Origin: Burkholderiaceae bacterium
Lineage (GTDB): Bacteria > Pseudomonadota > Gammaproteobacteria > Burkholderiales > Burkholderiaceae_C
Assembly: GCA_913776825.1 (NCBI GenBank)
Contig: CAJYPV010000031.1
Span: forward strand, 241,534-305,533
Direction: 5' to 3'
DNA: 64,000 nucleotides
Positions 1 through 8,811 of this stretch are shown here, piece by piece. The notes beneath the pieces are model-generated. The model had not been told where the DNA came from, made no database searches, and worked only from the letters and a program-made list of their open reading frames with translations. Both the position numbers and the translations under genes were made by a program. Positions within the stretch are counted from its first letter, which is position 1; every line of letters starts with the position of its first letter.

Positions 1-1321
1 TGTTGGCCGGGATCTTGGTGCTGTCGATCGGATAGCACGCGACCGGCTCGATGTTGCCGCCCCACCAGTGGCCGTCCGGCGATTCGCAGCGGCCGGCGTT
101 GTCCGACACGCCTTCCACGAAGATCAGCACATTCGGGCTGGTGGCATTCACTGCCGCACCGGCGCGGTCGGCGGCCAGCTTCCAGTCGTTGTTGATGTCG
201 CCCGTGCCCCAGAAGGCGCCGCTGCCGCCGATGCTGTGCGGCTCGTTCTTCAGATCGATCGCGAACACGTTCGGGACATTCTTGTAGCGATTGGCCACGA
301 ACTTCAGATCGGCCGTCCATTGGTCCAGCGTGTAGCCGGCGATCTGCGGCGTGGGCGAAATCGCCTGGCAGTCCGGACGGTGGTGATCCAGCATCACATA
401 GAAGCCGCGGCTGGCGAACTCCGCCACGATGCGGTCCAGCAACTGCAGCGGCGTCTTGCCGGCCAGGTCCGGATTGACGCTGGTGTTGAGCACACCGCCG
501 GGCGGCGTGGTCGAGCGCAGCGTGTTGGGGCAGAACGGCAGACGGACGGCATTGAAGCCCAGGTCCTTCATCTGGCCGATCATTTCCTTGTAATTGCGCT
601 GCCACAGGCCGTGCGCGACCAGGTCCGGCGTCTCGAAGCCAAACCAGTTCACACCGCGGATCGACACCGTCGTGCCCTTGGCATCCACGATCTTGCCGCC
701 GGCGGCCACGCTGAACGGCAGCTTGAATTCGCCGGTCGCGGGGACCGACAGGTCACCGCCCGGCGTCGGCGCCGGTGCAGGCGCCGGGGATGGGGCGGGA
801 GCGGGAGACGGCGCCGGTGCGGGGCTCGGAGCCGGAGAAGGCGCCGGGGCTGGCGACGGTGCCGGTGCGGGAGAAGGCGCCGGGGAAGGTGCAGGAGACG
901 GCGACGGTGCTGGGGAAGGTGCTGGCGCAGGCGACGGGGCCGGCGCCGGCGCGCCGGCTTCGCTGATCCGGAAGGACGCGGCGGTGGGCGCGGTGCCCGT
1001 GCCGCAGAAGCCGACCTCGAAGCTCTGGCCCACCGCCACCGGCGAGTTCCAGGCCAGGCCGGTCACCGACACGCTGCTGCCGCTGATCTTGAAGTTGCCG
1101 CTCCAGGTGCCGTTCAACTGGCCTTTGGGCAGGTCGAACAGCAGCGTCCAGGCGCCACTCGGCTTGGTGCCGGGATTGCGGATCGTGACGTGCGAGCAGA
1201 AACCGCCGTTCCAGGTGTCCTGGGCCACGTTGAGCGACAAGGCCGCATGGGCCGAGCCCAGGCTGCCGACAGTCAGCGCCAGGAGGGTGAAGCGAAAGGC
1301 AAATCGACGATGTGATCGCAT
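1..1321 (-). CDS. GH5 endoglucanase with N-terminal CBM2 (partial, 3' end off the window)
   Basis: A secreted endo-beta-1,4-glucanase that would cut cellulose outside the cell. The first 440 codons are visible and the C-terminus lies beyond position 1. After a Sec signal peptide ending near 'SAHA' (residues 1-26) comes a CBM2-like cellulose-binding module (about 27-115, with W-N-G-G-F and two Cys). A low-complexity linker of alternating Ala/Ser-Pro units follows (about 125-190). The GH5 catalytic domain starts near residue 200 ('RGVNWFGFET'). 'LKNEPH' carries the acid/base Glu, and 'FVEGV' followed by 'WWGGN' is the arrangement of Acidothermus E1-type GH5_1 enzymes. The nucleophile Glu should lie off the window. 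The start is the first ATG giving a clean signal peptide. The gene is divergent from the DUF421 gene across a 411-bp gap. Confidence 0.93.
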   Translation of the reverse strand, partial: MRSHRRFAFRFTLLALTVGSLGSAHAALSLNVAQDTWNGGFCSHVTIRNPGTKPSGAWTLLFDLPKGQLNGTWSGNFKISGSSVSVTGLAWNSPVAVGQSFEVGFCGTGTAPTAASFRISEAGAPAPAPSPAPAPSPAPSPSPAPSPAPSPAPAPSPAPAPSPAPSPAPAPSPAPAPSPAPAPAPTPGGDLSVPATGEFKLPFSVAAGGKIVDAKGTTVSIRGVNWFGFETPDLVAHGLWQRNYKEMIGQMKDLGFNAVRLPFCPNTLRSTTPPGGVLNTSVNPDLAGKTPLQLLDRIVAEFASRGFYVMLDHHRPDCQAISPTPQIAGYTLDQWTADLKFVANRYKNVPNVFAIDLKNEPHSIGGSGAFWGTGDINNDWKLAADRAGAAVNATSPNVLIFVEGVSDNAGRCESPDGHWWGGNIEPVACYPIDSTKIPAN

Positions 1322-1732
1322 GGTGTGAGGCAACAAAGAGGAACGGCACGCCCGCCCGACCCGCGGCTGCCCGGTGAAGGGCCGGCGGCGCACCGCGATG
1401 ACAACGGTGTCGCGGCCGCGCGCGAGTCGGCTGGTCCCAGGTCTGAAGGCGCGGAGGTCCTTCGGACAACGATCGAAGTGTCGAATTGCGACGCGAAGCG
1501 CTCCGCGTGAAAAGGTAACCAGCCGCTGCCGGCGCCACCGGGCCGCCTCACCTGGCCGATCCAGCGGAATGCCGATGACGACGGGCCTGCCGCGATCCTT
1601 GTCTCCGAGCGCCCATGCCGCCAACCGCTCGTCGGACACGACCGGACACATCCACAGGCCGACGAACGGTCGATCGCGCCGGGCATCCGGCTTGCTCGTC
1701 GACGACATCGCTTGAGCTGACAGAGGGAGCGC
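1322..1732. other. Divergent intergenic region, GH5 endoglucanase / DUF421 gene
   Basis: These 411 bases hold no credible coding sequence; the open frames here have random composition and no family resemblance. The region must carry the promoters of both divergent genes. A Shine-Dalgarno-like AGGGAG lies at 1724-1729, just before the DUF421 start. I could not assign a convincing -35/-10 pair or operator. Confidence 0.5.
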
Positions 1733-2209
1733 ATGTTCGACATGCAAGTGAATGGCTGGGAGCTGGTGGCCCGCGCCGCCCTGGTCTACTTTGGACTGCT
1801 GGTGATGGTCAGGCTGTCGGGCAAACGGACCGTCGGCCAGTTCACGCCGTTCGATCTGCTGGTGATGCTGCTGCTGAGCGAAGCCGTCAGCAATTCACTC
1901 AGCGGCGGAGAAGACTCGGTGCCGGGCGGCCTGCTGCTCGCGGCCACGCTGATCGGCATCAATGGGCTGCTGGGCTTCATCGGCTCGCGCAGCCGACGGC
2001 TGGAGCGGCTGCTGGATGGACCGCCGGTGCTGATCGGTCGCGATGGTGCCTGGTTCGAGCAGGTGGTGCGTCGCCATCGGCTCAGCCAACAGGACCTGGA
2101 GCGATCCCTGCGCGAAGCCGATTGCCGCTTGAAGGACATGACGTTGGCCGTGCTGGAAAGCGATGGCCGCATCAGCATTCTTCAATCCTCGGACGCAGCG
2201 CCCCGATGA
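1733..2209 (+). CDS. DUF421 (YetF/YcaP-like) membrane protein
   Basis: 158-residue inner-membrane protein of the DUF421 family, whose biochemical role is unclear. Three hydrophobic segments are visible in the first half (about residues 10-28, 38-55 and 62-82), and the motif 'RLSGKRTVGQFTPFDLLVML' is the family hallmark. The C-terminal part (about 90-150) is the small soluble domain with 'GPPVLIGRDGAWFEQVVRR' and a conserved Leu/Arg-rich helix. The length is typical for the short members of the family. An AGGGAG sequence sits directly upstream of the first ATG; a second ATG three codons later is also possible. It faces the convergent cytochrome gene downstream. It appears to be a stand-alone gene. 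Confidence 0.87.
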   Translation: MFDMQVNGWELVARAALVYFGLLVMVRLSGKRTVGQFTPFDLLVMLLLSEAVSNSLSGGEDSVPGGLLLAATLIGINGLLGFIGSRSRRLERLLDGPPVLIGRDGAWFEQVVRRHRLSQQDLERSLREADCRLKDMTLAVLESDGRISILQSSDAAPR

Positions 2210-2267
2210 GTCGTGGGTGGATGAGGCGCATCCGGCATCGCCGGTTGACGCGCTCGCGCCGCCGGCC

Positions 2268-3218
2268 TCAATGCGACAGCAGATAGCGCGCCATCAACTT
2301 CGCCTGGGTGTCGCTGATCCCGACCGTCGGCATCGCGGTATGCGCATCGAGCGCGCGGGGATCGCGGATCCAGTCCGCCAGCCCTTGCTCGGTGGCGGGC
2401 ACGCGGCCGCCGATCTTGTCGCGCCCCGCCAGCCCGCTCAGACGGGGTCCCACAGCGGTGGCGGGCCCCACGACGCCCGGCACGATGTGGCACGCGGTGC
2501 AGCCATGCTGTCGGAAAGCGCGCTGCGCCAGCTCGACGGTGGGCAGCGGCGGTGTCAGCGCGGCGGGCGCCTCGCTGATGGCGCGGCAACTTGGCGCGGC
2601 GGAGGCGGACAGCGCGGCGTACTGGGTCGGCGTGAGCGTGGCCAATTGGTCCAGGAAGGCGACCACGGCCCAGAGCTCGTCCTCGCTCAGGCGGTATTCC
2701 CAGGCCGGCATGCCGCTCATCTTGATGCCGTTGCGGGTGATCCAGTAGAGATCCTGATGGCGCCAATGCCGCGTGCCCTCGATGAGCGATCCCGGCACCG
2801 GCTGCATGCCCAGCGCGAACGGCTCCGGCGCGACGCCCGGCGCGCCATGGCACGCCACGCAGCGGTCGCGGAAGCAGGCCGCGCCCTGCTGCAGGCGAGC
2901 CGGCGTGAGCAGATCGGCGGGCGGCGGATGCGCGTCCGCACGCTGACGCACCGCCTGCTTCAGCGCGAATTCCAGCAAGGTGTGCACGGGCTGCAGATGC
3001 GGGCCGGTGGCCGATACGTCATAGAGTCCGAGCGCGATGAAGGCGGCCCCGCCGACCGAGCCAACCGTGGCGAGCGCCAGCAAGGTCGCGGCGACCCACG
3101 TCCCCGCCGATCGACGGCGAACGGCACCACCCGAGGTCGGTGTGATGGGCGACGTGGTCGACGTGGTCGACGTGGGCGGTGCGGACGGCGTGCGAGGACC
3201 AGCGGGGATGTCAGGCAT
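2268..3218 (-). CDS. Membrane-anchored diheme cytochrome c
   Basis: Predicted electron carrier associated with the oxidase genes on the opposite strand. It has one N-terminal transmembrane anchor (about residues 25-47 from this start) followed by two cytochrome c domains. Each has a C-x-x-C-H heme site ('CVACH' and 'CTACH') and a plausible distal Met ('KMSGMPAW', 'HTAMPTVG'). The cytoplasmic N-terminus contains a short Thr/Ser repeat encoded by a 9-base tandem DNA repeat at 3151-3179. The start is uncertain: an in-frame ATG at 3287 would add 23 residues, but neither has a strong ribosome binding site. It is divergent from the caa3 operon, so it may bring electrons to it; that is an inference from position. 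Confidence 0.85.
   Translation of the reverse strand: MPDIPAGPRTPSAPPTSTTSTTSPITPTSGGAVRRRSAGTWVAATLLALATVGSVGGAAFIALGLYDVSATGPHLQPVHTLLEFALKQAVRQRADAHPPPADLLTPARLQQGAACFRDRCVACHGAPGVAPEPFALGMQPVPGSLIEGTRHWRHQDLYWITRNGIKMSGMPAWEYRLSEDELWAVVAFLDQLATLTPTQYAALSASAAPSCRAISEAPAALTPPLPTVELAQRAFRQHGCTACHIVPGVVGPATAVGPRLSGLAGRDKIGGRVPATEQGLADWIRDPRALDAHTAMPTVGISDTQAKLMARYLLSH
3151..3179. repeat. 9-bp tandem repeat (GACGTGGTC unit, about 3 copies)
   Basis: The unit GACGTGGTC is repeated almost exactly three times inside the cytochrome c gene and, read on the minus strand, encodes a Thr-Ser-Thr run. Related GTCGAC-type repeats encoding Ser/Thr runs occur in three other genes of the window. Confidence 0.8.
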
Positions 3219-3330
3219 GGCGCGAATCGGCAAGCGAGGTGCCAGGGACCGAGCGCCACATCTCGCAGCGCTCAAGCAGCCGGTCATCCGTCGTCAGGAG
3301 GGCGGGCACTTCACATGCCCTGCAGCGGCC

Positions 3331-3810
3331 ATGCCTTGCTCCGCCCCCCGCCCCGCTTCTCCGCTGCTTGCCTGGTGCCGACGTCGTCTGCAGCCGTGGC
3401 GGTCCGTCTGGTCGAGCGGTGAGCCCTTCCGATCTCTGGCCTGGCCGCCGTTCACCGTGTGGCCGCTGCTGGTGCTGGCGGCCTGCAGCCCGGCGCGCGA
3501 GGACCTGACCGAGCGCTGGCAGGTGCCCGGTGGAGATCCGGTGCTGGGGCGCCGGTTGATGGCCCAGTACCAATGTGGCAGCTGCCATGTGATTCCGAAT
3601 GTCGCCGCCCACGGCAGCGATCGCGGCCCATCGCTGCAGCAATTCGGGCGACGCAGCTACATCGCCGGCGAGTTGCCGAACACACCGGACCATCTGCAGG
3701 GCTGGCTGCTGGATCCGCCCGGTCAGGTGCCCGGCACGCCGATGCCGCGCCTGGGACTGTCCGAGCAGGACGCGCGCCACATCGCCGCCGCCCTGATGGC
3801 GGAGCCATGA
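3331..3810 (+). CDS. Lipoprotein cytochrome c of the caa3 oxidase operon
   Basis: Small monoheme cytochrome c, first gene of the oxidase operon. A hydrophobic stretch ending in the lipobox 'LVLAAC' indicates export and lipid attachment at the Cys. The mature part carries one heme site ('CGSCH') and a Met ligand region ('GTPMPRLGLS'). Residues before the lipobox are rich in Arg and Trp, so the true start may be further inside, for example the GTG at 3457. The ATG at 3331 is chosen as the first reasonable one. The stop codon overlaps the start of the subunit II gene (ATGA), which implies translational coupling. Role: donating electrons to, or being part of, the caa3-type oxidase. Confidence 0.82.
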   Translation: MPCSAPRPASPLLAWCRRRLQPWRSVWSSGEPFRSLAWPPFTVWPLLVLAACSPAREDLTERWQVPGGDPVLGRRLMAQYQCGSCHVIPNVAAHGSDRGPSLQQFGRRSYIAGELPNTPDHLQGWLLDPPGQVPGTPMPRLGLSEQDARHIAAALMAEP

Positions 3811-4814
3811 GCAGCGGCGGCATGTTGGGGCCGGCCGGACCGGAAGCCCGCCTCCTCGCGGAGCAGCTGTCCACCGCGATGATCGTCTGCACCGTCGCCT
3901 TCGTGATCGCGATGGCCTGTCTGGCGGCCGCCCTTTGGTGGCGCGGCCGCCGCGCGGTCGCCGACGGCTGGTGGCTCTGGGGCGGCGGCCTGGTGCTGCC
4001 GGTGCTGTTCTTCGGCGGTCTGCTGCTGCACAGCGAGCGTCAAGCCGCGACCCTGGACACACCGCCCCCACCAGATGCCCTGCGGATCACGGTGACCGGC
4101 CATCTGTGGTGGTGGGACATCCGCTATGCCGCCACCGAGGGCAGCGCCGCGTTCAGCACCGCCAACGAGCTGCGGGTGCCGGTCGGTCGCCCGGTGCATC
4201 TGACCTTGGCGTCCAACGATGTCATCCACAGCTTCTGGGTGCCGGCCCTGGCGGGCAAGATGGACCTGGTGCCCGGTCGCCTGAATCGGCTGACCTTCAC
4301 CGCCGATCGCGCGGGCGTGTTTCGTGGACCGTGCGCGGAATACTGCGGCACCCAGCATGCGGGCATGGTGCTGCACGTCGTCGCCATGCCGCCGGAAGAC
4401 TTCGCCCGCTGGCGCGACGCGCAGGCGGCGCCGCGCATGACGTCGGCGGATGCGGTGGCCCAGCGGGGCCGAGCGCTGTTCAATCGGCGCGGCTGCACCG
4501 CCTGCCATGCGGTCCAAGGACGTGACGATGCGCCGCGGGAGGTGCTCGGTCCCGACCTCACCCATGTGGCCGATCGGCTCTGGCTCGGCGCGGGCACCTT
4601 GCGAAATGAATCACCGCAGGCCGCGCTGCGCCGCTGGATCACCGACCTGCATCAGGTCAAGCCGGGCGCGCGCATGGCCAGCTATCGACACCTGCCGGAT
4701 GACGAGATCGACGCCCTGGTCCGTTATCTGAGCGAGGGCCCCTCAGCAATGTCGACGTCGACGTCGACGTCGACGCCCCCTTCCTCCCCCACCTCCGAAA
4801 GCCCGGTCCGATGA
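3807..4814 (+). CDS. coxB: Cytochrome c oxidase subunit II fused to cytochrome c (caa3 type)
   Basis: 335-residue electron-entry subunit of an A-type heme-copper oxidase. Two transmembrane segments (about residues 20-45 and 55-75) are followed by a periplasmic cupredoxin domain. The CuA site is complete: His in 'NDVIHSFWVP' and the C-x-E-x-C-x-x-x-H-x-x-M set in 'CAEYCGTQHAGM'. A C-terminal cytochrome c domain follows with heme site 'CTACH' (about residues 230-234) and Met in 'ARMASYRHL'. This fusion defines caa3 oxidases. The tail is a Ser-Thr repeat encoded by four GTCGAC hexamers (4751-4774) before the stop. It starts inside the preceding stop (ATGA) and its own stop overlaps the next start, so all three genes are coupled. 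Confidence 0.95.
   Translation: MSSGGMLGPAGPEARLLAEQLSTAMIVCTVAFVIAMACLAAALWWRGRRAVADGWWLWGGGLVLPVLFFGGLLLHSERQAATLDTPPPPDALRITVTGHLWWWDIRYAATEGSAAFSTANELRVPVGRPVHLTLASNDVIHSFWVPALAGKMDLVPGRLNRLTFTADRAGVFRGPCAEYCGTQHAGMVLHVVAMPPEDFARWRDAQAAPRMTSADAVAQRGRALFNRRGCTACHAVQGRDDAPREVLGPDLTHVADRLWLGAGTLRNESPQAALRRWITDLHQVKPGARMASYRHLPDDEIDALVRYLSEGPSAMSTSTSTSTPPSSPTSESPVR
4751..4774. repeat. GTCGAC hexanucleotide repeat, four copies
   Basis: Four perfect GTCGAC units in frame at the 3' end of coxB give a Ser-Thr run at the C-terminus of the protein. Gain or loss of units would keep the reading frame and only change tail length. Confidence 0.9.
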
Positions 4815-7318
4815 GCGTCGACGCCAGCGCCCCAGCCCATCGCCCCCGTCCTGCCGGAGAACTCGAGCGGCTGCGCGCCGCCTGGCGCGCGCCGTCCGGC
4901 TGGCGGGTGATCGGCAGCGTCAACAACGTCTTCATCGGCAAGCTCTACATCGCCACCGCTTTCGTGTTCCTGCTGCTGGGCGGCGTGCTGGCGCTGCTGA
5001 TCCGCGCCCAGTTGGCGGCGCCGCAGCTCGGCCTGATCAGCGCGCCGGCCTTTCAGCAGCTGTTCACCATGCACGGCACGGTGATGATGTTTCTCTTCGC
5101 CGTGCCGATGGTGGAGGCCATCGCGGTCTATCTGCTGCCCAACATGCTGGGCGCGCGCGATCTGCCGTTTCCTCGGCTGTCCGCCTATTCGTACTGGATG
5201 TATGCGGTCGGTGGGCTGGCCTTCTACGCCACGCTGTTCTGGCAACTGGCGCCGGACAGCGGCTGGTTCATGTATCCGCCGCTCAGCGGGGCGCGCTACT
5301 CGCCGGGACTGAATGCGGACTTCTGGCTGCTGGGCATCGGCTTCATCGAGATCTCGGCCATCGCCGGTGCGATCGAGCTGATCACCGGCATCCTGATGAC
5401 CCGCGCGCCCGGCATGACGCTCGGCCGCATGCCGGTGTATGCGTGGTCGATGCTGGTGGTCGGGTTGATGATCATCCTGGCCTTCCCCGCGGTGATCGCC
5501 GGCACCGCCTTGCTGGAGATCGAGCGGGCGCTGGATTGGCCGATCTTCGATGCCACGCGGGGCGGCGATCCGCTGATCTGGCAGCACCTGTTCTGGTTCT
5601 TCGGCCATCCCGAGGTCTACATCATCTTCCTGCCCGCCGCCGGTCTGGTCTCCACCATGGTGCCGACGCTGGCGCGCACCGCCCTCATCGGCCGGCGTGC
5701 GGTGGTGGTGGCGCTGTGCGGCATCGGCGTGGTGAGCTTTCTGCTGTGGGCTCATCACATGTTCACCGCGGGTCTGGGCGGTTTGGGCATGAGTCTGGTG
5801 TCGATCTTCAGCGTCGCGATCGCGGTGCCCGGCGCGCTGCAGGTCTTCGCCTGGATCGGCACCCTGTGGCGCGGTCGCCTGCGCTGGACGACCGCGACCT
5901 GGTTCCTGATCGGCTTCCTCATCGCCTTCGTGCTGGGCGGTCTGACCGGCGTGATGCTGGCCTTGCTGCCGGTGGACTGGCAGGTGCACGACACCTACTT
6001 CGTGGTCGGCCATTTCCACTATGTGCTGATCGGCGGCATGGTGCTGCCGATGTTCGCCGCGCTCTATCACTGGATCCCGCTGTGGCGCGGCCGACCGCTG
6101 TCGGAGCGCGTGGGCCGATGGGTGTTCGGCCTGTTCTTCGGTGGCTTCAACCTGACCTTCTTCCCGATGCACATCGCCGGCATTCTCGGCATGCCGCGCC
6201 GCGTCCACACCTACGACCCGGACCTCGGGCTGGCGCTGCCCAATCTGCTGTCCAGCCTGGGCGCGGTGATCCTGGCGGCGGGCGTGCTGCTGTTCGTGAT
6301 CGACCTGGTGCGCAGCCAGATCGGCCCGTCGCGCGATCCCGGCAATCCGTGGGACGCTCCCACGCTGGAATGGCTGCCGTCGGACGCCTACGGCACCCGC
6401 AGCATTCCCCAGATCGATCACCACGAGCCGCTCTGGCAACAGCCCGAGCTGCCGCAGGAGGTTGAGGCCGGCCGCCACTGGCTGCCCGGCACCGTCACCG
6501 GCGGACGAGAGACGCTGCTCACCAGTCCCCTCGCCGCTCGTCCGCTGCGCGTGGCGGTGCTGGCCGGCGACAGTCTGTGGCCGGTGGTGGCCGCGCTCGG
6601 CACGGCCGCGTTCTTCCTGCTGATGACGGTCAAGAGCGTCGTCGGCACGGTGCTCGGCGGGGTGATCGGCGTGGTCGCGCTGTGGTGCTGGTTGTGGCGC
6701 ACCGATCGGGCGCCGTCGCTCGATCAGGCGGAGGTGGCCGATGGCATCGTCCTGCCGGTGGGTCCGACCGGATGGCAGGCCCCGTCGTTCTGGGGCGTGG
6801 TGATCCTGATCGTGGTGGAAGCCAGCATCTTCGCGTCGATGGCCTTTGCGCACCTGCATGTCGCGATGGCCCTGGCGGTGTGTCCGCCGCCCGGGGTATC
6901 CGTTGCTGCTACCTCCACCCTGACCTTGCAAAGCCTGGCCTATCTGCTGAGCCTGATCGTGACCGTCGCCGCCGGCTGGGGCGCCAGCCGCGCCCCGGTC
7001 GCGCGATGGCGCGCCCTGCTGATGCTGCCCGCGCTGCTGCTGGCGGCGGGCGCTTTCCTGAGCGGGCTGTCCACCGCCTGGCCGGCCGAGCGGCCGCCGA
7101 CGCTCGATGCCTGGACCGGCACCCTCGCCGCCCTGCATGGGCTGCAAGGCGTGCACCTGGGGGTGGCGCTGATGTTGGCGGCCTTCCTCGCGGCGCGCAT
7201 CGGCCACGGGTTGCTGCGCCCCCGCCAGCATGCGACCCGTGAAGCCGTGGTGCTGCTGTGGGGCTGGTTCTGTGTGCAGGGCGTGGTGGTGCTGTGGTGG
7301 CCGCGGATCGCGGCTTGA
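4811..7318 (+). CDS. ctaD: Cytochrome c oxidase subunits I and III, fused
   Basis: 835-residue fusion of the catalytic subunit I (about residues 25-545) with subunit III (about 575-835). Subunit I shows the low-spin heme His ('TMHGTVMMF'), the Cu-B His and cross-linked Tyr region ('FFGHPEVYIIFLP'), the two further Cu-B His ('WAHHMFTAG') and the heme a3/low-spin His pair ('VVGHFHYVLIGG'). The D-channel entry Asp is kept in 'GARDLPFPRL', but the Asn pair normally following it is replaced ('SAYSYW'). Subunit III has its membrane Glu in 'IVVEASIF'. Similar I-III fusions are known in bacterial CoxN-type and caa3 oxidases. No CtaG/Cox11 or heme A synthase genes are adjacent, so assembly factors must lie elsewhere. 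Confidence 0.95.
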   Translation: MSVDASAPAHRPRPAGELERLRAAWRAPSGWRVIGSVNNVFIGKLYIATAFVFLLLGGVLALLIRAQLAAPQLGLISAPAFQQLFTMHGTVMMFLFAVPMVEAIAVYLLPNMLGARDLPFPRLSAYSYWMYAVGGLAFYATLFWQLAPDSGWFMYPPLSGARYSPGLNADFWLLGIGFIEISAIAGAIELITGILMTRAPGMTLGRMPVYAWSMLVVGLMIILAFPAVIAGTALLEIERALDWPIFDATRGGDPLIWQHLFWFFGHPEVYIIFLPAAGLVSTMVPTLARTALIGRRAVVVALCGIGVVSFLLWAHHMFTAGLGGLGMSLVSIFSVAIAVPGALQVFAWIGTLWRGRLRWTTATWFLIGFLIAFVLGGLTGVMLALLPVDWQVHDTYFVVGHFHYVLIGGMVLPMFAALYHWIPLWRGRPLSERVGRWVFGLFFGGFNLTFFPMHIAGILGMPRRVHTYDPDLGLALPNLLSSLGAVILAAGVLLFVIDLVRSQIGPSRDPGNPWDAPTLEWLPSDAYGTRSIPQIDHHEPLWQQPELPQEVEAGRHWLPGTVTGGRETLLTSPLAARPLRVAVLAGDSLWPVVAALGTAAFFLLMTVKSVVGTVLGGVIGVVALWCWLWRTDRAPSLDQAEVADGIVLPVGPTGWQAPSFWGVVILIVVEASIFASMAFAHLHVAMALAVCPPPGVSVAATSTLTLQSLAYLLSLIVTVAAGWGASRAPVARWRALLMLPALLLAAGAFLSGLSTAWPAERPPTLDAWTGTLAALHGLQGVHLGVALMLAAFLAARIGHGLLRPRQHATREAVVLLWGWFCVQGVVVLWWPRIAA

Positions 7319-7432
7319 GCGCCACCCCGTCGAGCTTTGCCTTGGCGTCGTGATCCCTTGACAAATCTTTTCAGCAAACCGGCACGCGCTCACCTAGCCT
7401 GAGAACCCCTTCCACTCCGCTGAGATTCCACG

Positions 7433-7726
7433 ATGACCTCTGTTTCGACGCTCCTCGGTGCGACCGCGCTCACCCTGCTCGCCCTGACCACTTCGGCTCA
7501 GGCGGAAGAGGCCAAGGGCGCCAAAGCCGCACAGGCCGCCAAGCAACTCGAAGACCGCTTCGCTGCCGCCGACAAGGACCATGACGGCAAGCTCACCAAG
7601 GCGGAAGCGGAGGCCGGCATGCCGCGCGTGGCCAAACGCTTCGATGCCATCGACACCGCCAAGACCGGATCGGTGACCCTCGACCAGATCAAAGCGTATG
7701 GCGCGGAGCACATGAAGAAGAAGTGA
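7433..7726 (+). CDS. Secreted EF-hand protein
   Basis: 97-residue small protein with a Sec signal peptide (cleavage near 'TSAQA', residue 24) and one canonical 12-residue calcium loop, 'DKDHDGKLTKAE', with Asp at 1, 3 and 5, Gly at 6 and Glu at 12. A second, degenerate loop ('DTAKTGSVTLDQ') follows. Such proteins bind calcium in the periplasm, but the partner is unknown. The N-terminal mature part is Ala/Lys rich and probably helical. It stands alone, with a bidirectional terminator shared with the convergent HU gene. No strong ribosome binding site precedes the ATG. Confidence 0.85.
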   Translation: MTSVSTLLGATALTLLALTTSAQAEEAKGAKAAQAAKQLEDRFAAADKDHDGKLTKAEAEAGMPRVAKRFDAIDTAKTGSVTLDQIKAYGAEHMKKK

Positions 7727-7817
7727 GCCGGCGCGCCATGACTCGGCGCCATGACACGGCGCCTGGCGACCGCATCGCCGCCATGACGATGCCGGGGCCC
7801 ATCGGCCTGGGACCATA

Positions 7818-7854
7818 AAAAAACGCCCGACGTTTCGCAACGCGGGCGTTTTTT
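7818..7854. terminator. Bidirectional intrinsic terminator between EF-hand and HU genes
   Basis: A GC-rich stem (ACGCCCG at 7823-7829 with CGGGCGT at 7843-7849) is flanked by an A-run on the left and a T-run on the right. It can end transcription from both convergent genes. The loop is about 13 bases. Confidence 0.9.
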
Positions 7855-7936
7855 CAATGTCAGGGCCTCATCGATCGGCCGGGGCCGCCATCGGGCGGAA
7901 CCTCAGCGGGCCGACGAGCGCGCCCCGAACGGCGGC

Positions 7937-8212
7937 TTACTTGTTCACCGCATCCTTCAGCGCCTTGCCGGCGGTGAACTTGGCGGCCTTGGACGCCGGG
8001 ATCTCCAGCACTTCGCCGGTGGCCGGGTTCTTGCCGGTGCGGGCAGCGCGGTCGCCGACCTTGAAGGTGCCGAAGCCCACCAGGGCGATCGAGTCACCAG
8101 CCGCCAGGGCTTCGGTGATGGTCTCCAGGGTCGCGTCCAGGGTGGAGGCGGCCACGGCGCGGGTCACGCCGCTCTTGGTGGCGATGCTTTCGATCAGTTC
8201 ACTTTTGTTCAT
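7937..8212 (-). CDS. hupB: DNA-binding protein HU
   Basis: 91-residue nucleoid protein. It starts 'MNKSELIESIATKSG' and carries the family signature around 'VGFGTFKVGDRAARTGKNP', the beta-arm that inserts into the DNA minor groove, followed by 'TGEVLEIPASKAAKFTAG'. Length and ends match bacterial HU exactly. HU bends and compacts DNA and assists replication and recombination. It is transcribed alone, ends at the shared terminator, and has only a modest GGAAA-type ribosome binding sequence. An HU paralogue elsewhere in the genome is likely but cannot be seen here. Confidence 0.97.
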   Translation of the reverse strand: MNKSELIESIATKSGVTRAVAASTLDATLETITEALAAGDSIALVGFGTFKVGDRAARTGKNPATGEVLEIPASKAAKFTAGKALKDAVNK

Positions 8213-8811
8213 CAGATTTCCATCTAGCTATCAGGATCCCGTTGCCGGGGCTCGCGATTATGGGGCCGGCCCCCGCAAGGACCGGTATCGAGGTGCGACG
8301 GCGCCCGCGTGACAAGCCACGCGCCGGGCGCCGGGCAGCGTCCGCGGCCGGGGCAAATTCGAAGCCTGCCCTCCTGACGCCTGGGCGGCAGGGGTGGCCT
8401 GTCGACTCTGTCGCGACCGGCACGGACCGGGACCGACCCGGTGCCGCGCCGCGACCGGATCAACCGGCCGCGCGGGTCCCGAACTGTAGTCGCTCCACAG
8501 CGTGCGCCGGGCCTGCGGGCGCCCTCTGCGCGGTTCTCGCGGCCTGCTTCGGGCGCGACCCGCACAACCGAGCCCCGAAGCGGCGCGATGAAGGACGATT
8601 CCGGATGGCGAGTGTCGTCCGCTGGTGTTAAGGCCAGCCGCTTGGGACCGTTCGCTCGCCCGCTGCGCTGCACCCAGCGCTGAGCGCGCTCGCGCCCGCG
8701 TGCTGTCGCCCGATGCGGCATGCAAGCCCGCGATCCGCATCGACCTGATCGGTGGTGCGCATGCCACGCAGCCACAAGGATCCCGAAGTCGACCCGATAT
8801 GATCCGCGCCG
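8213..8811. other. Long non-coding stretch upstream of hupB and the cobalamin riboswitch
   Basis: About 600 very GC-rich bases without a believable gene; the open frames on both strands are Arg/Pro/Ala-rich noise. It contains the divergent promoters for hupB and for the riboswitch transcript. A good -10-like hexamer TATGAT lies at 8798-8803, about 10-15 bases before the riboswitch begins, but no matching -35 is visible at 17 bp. I see no tRNA-like or other structured RNA. Confidence 0.5.

Noticed and set aside
594..1328. Gly/Ala-rich plus-strand frame at the left edge
   Set aside because: It is the antisense of the Pro/Ser linker of the GH5 enzyme; not a real repeat protein.
7358..7363. Perfect TTGACA hexamer before the EF-hand gene
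   Set aside because: No acceptable -10 hexamer 16-18 bp downstream; kept out of the promoter list.
4724..7393. 889-codon minus-strand frame opposite the oxidase genes
   Set aside because: Gln/His/Arg-rich translation with no domain; the plus strand encodes an unmistakable oxidase subunit I-III.
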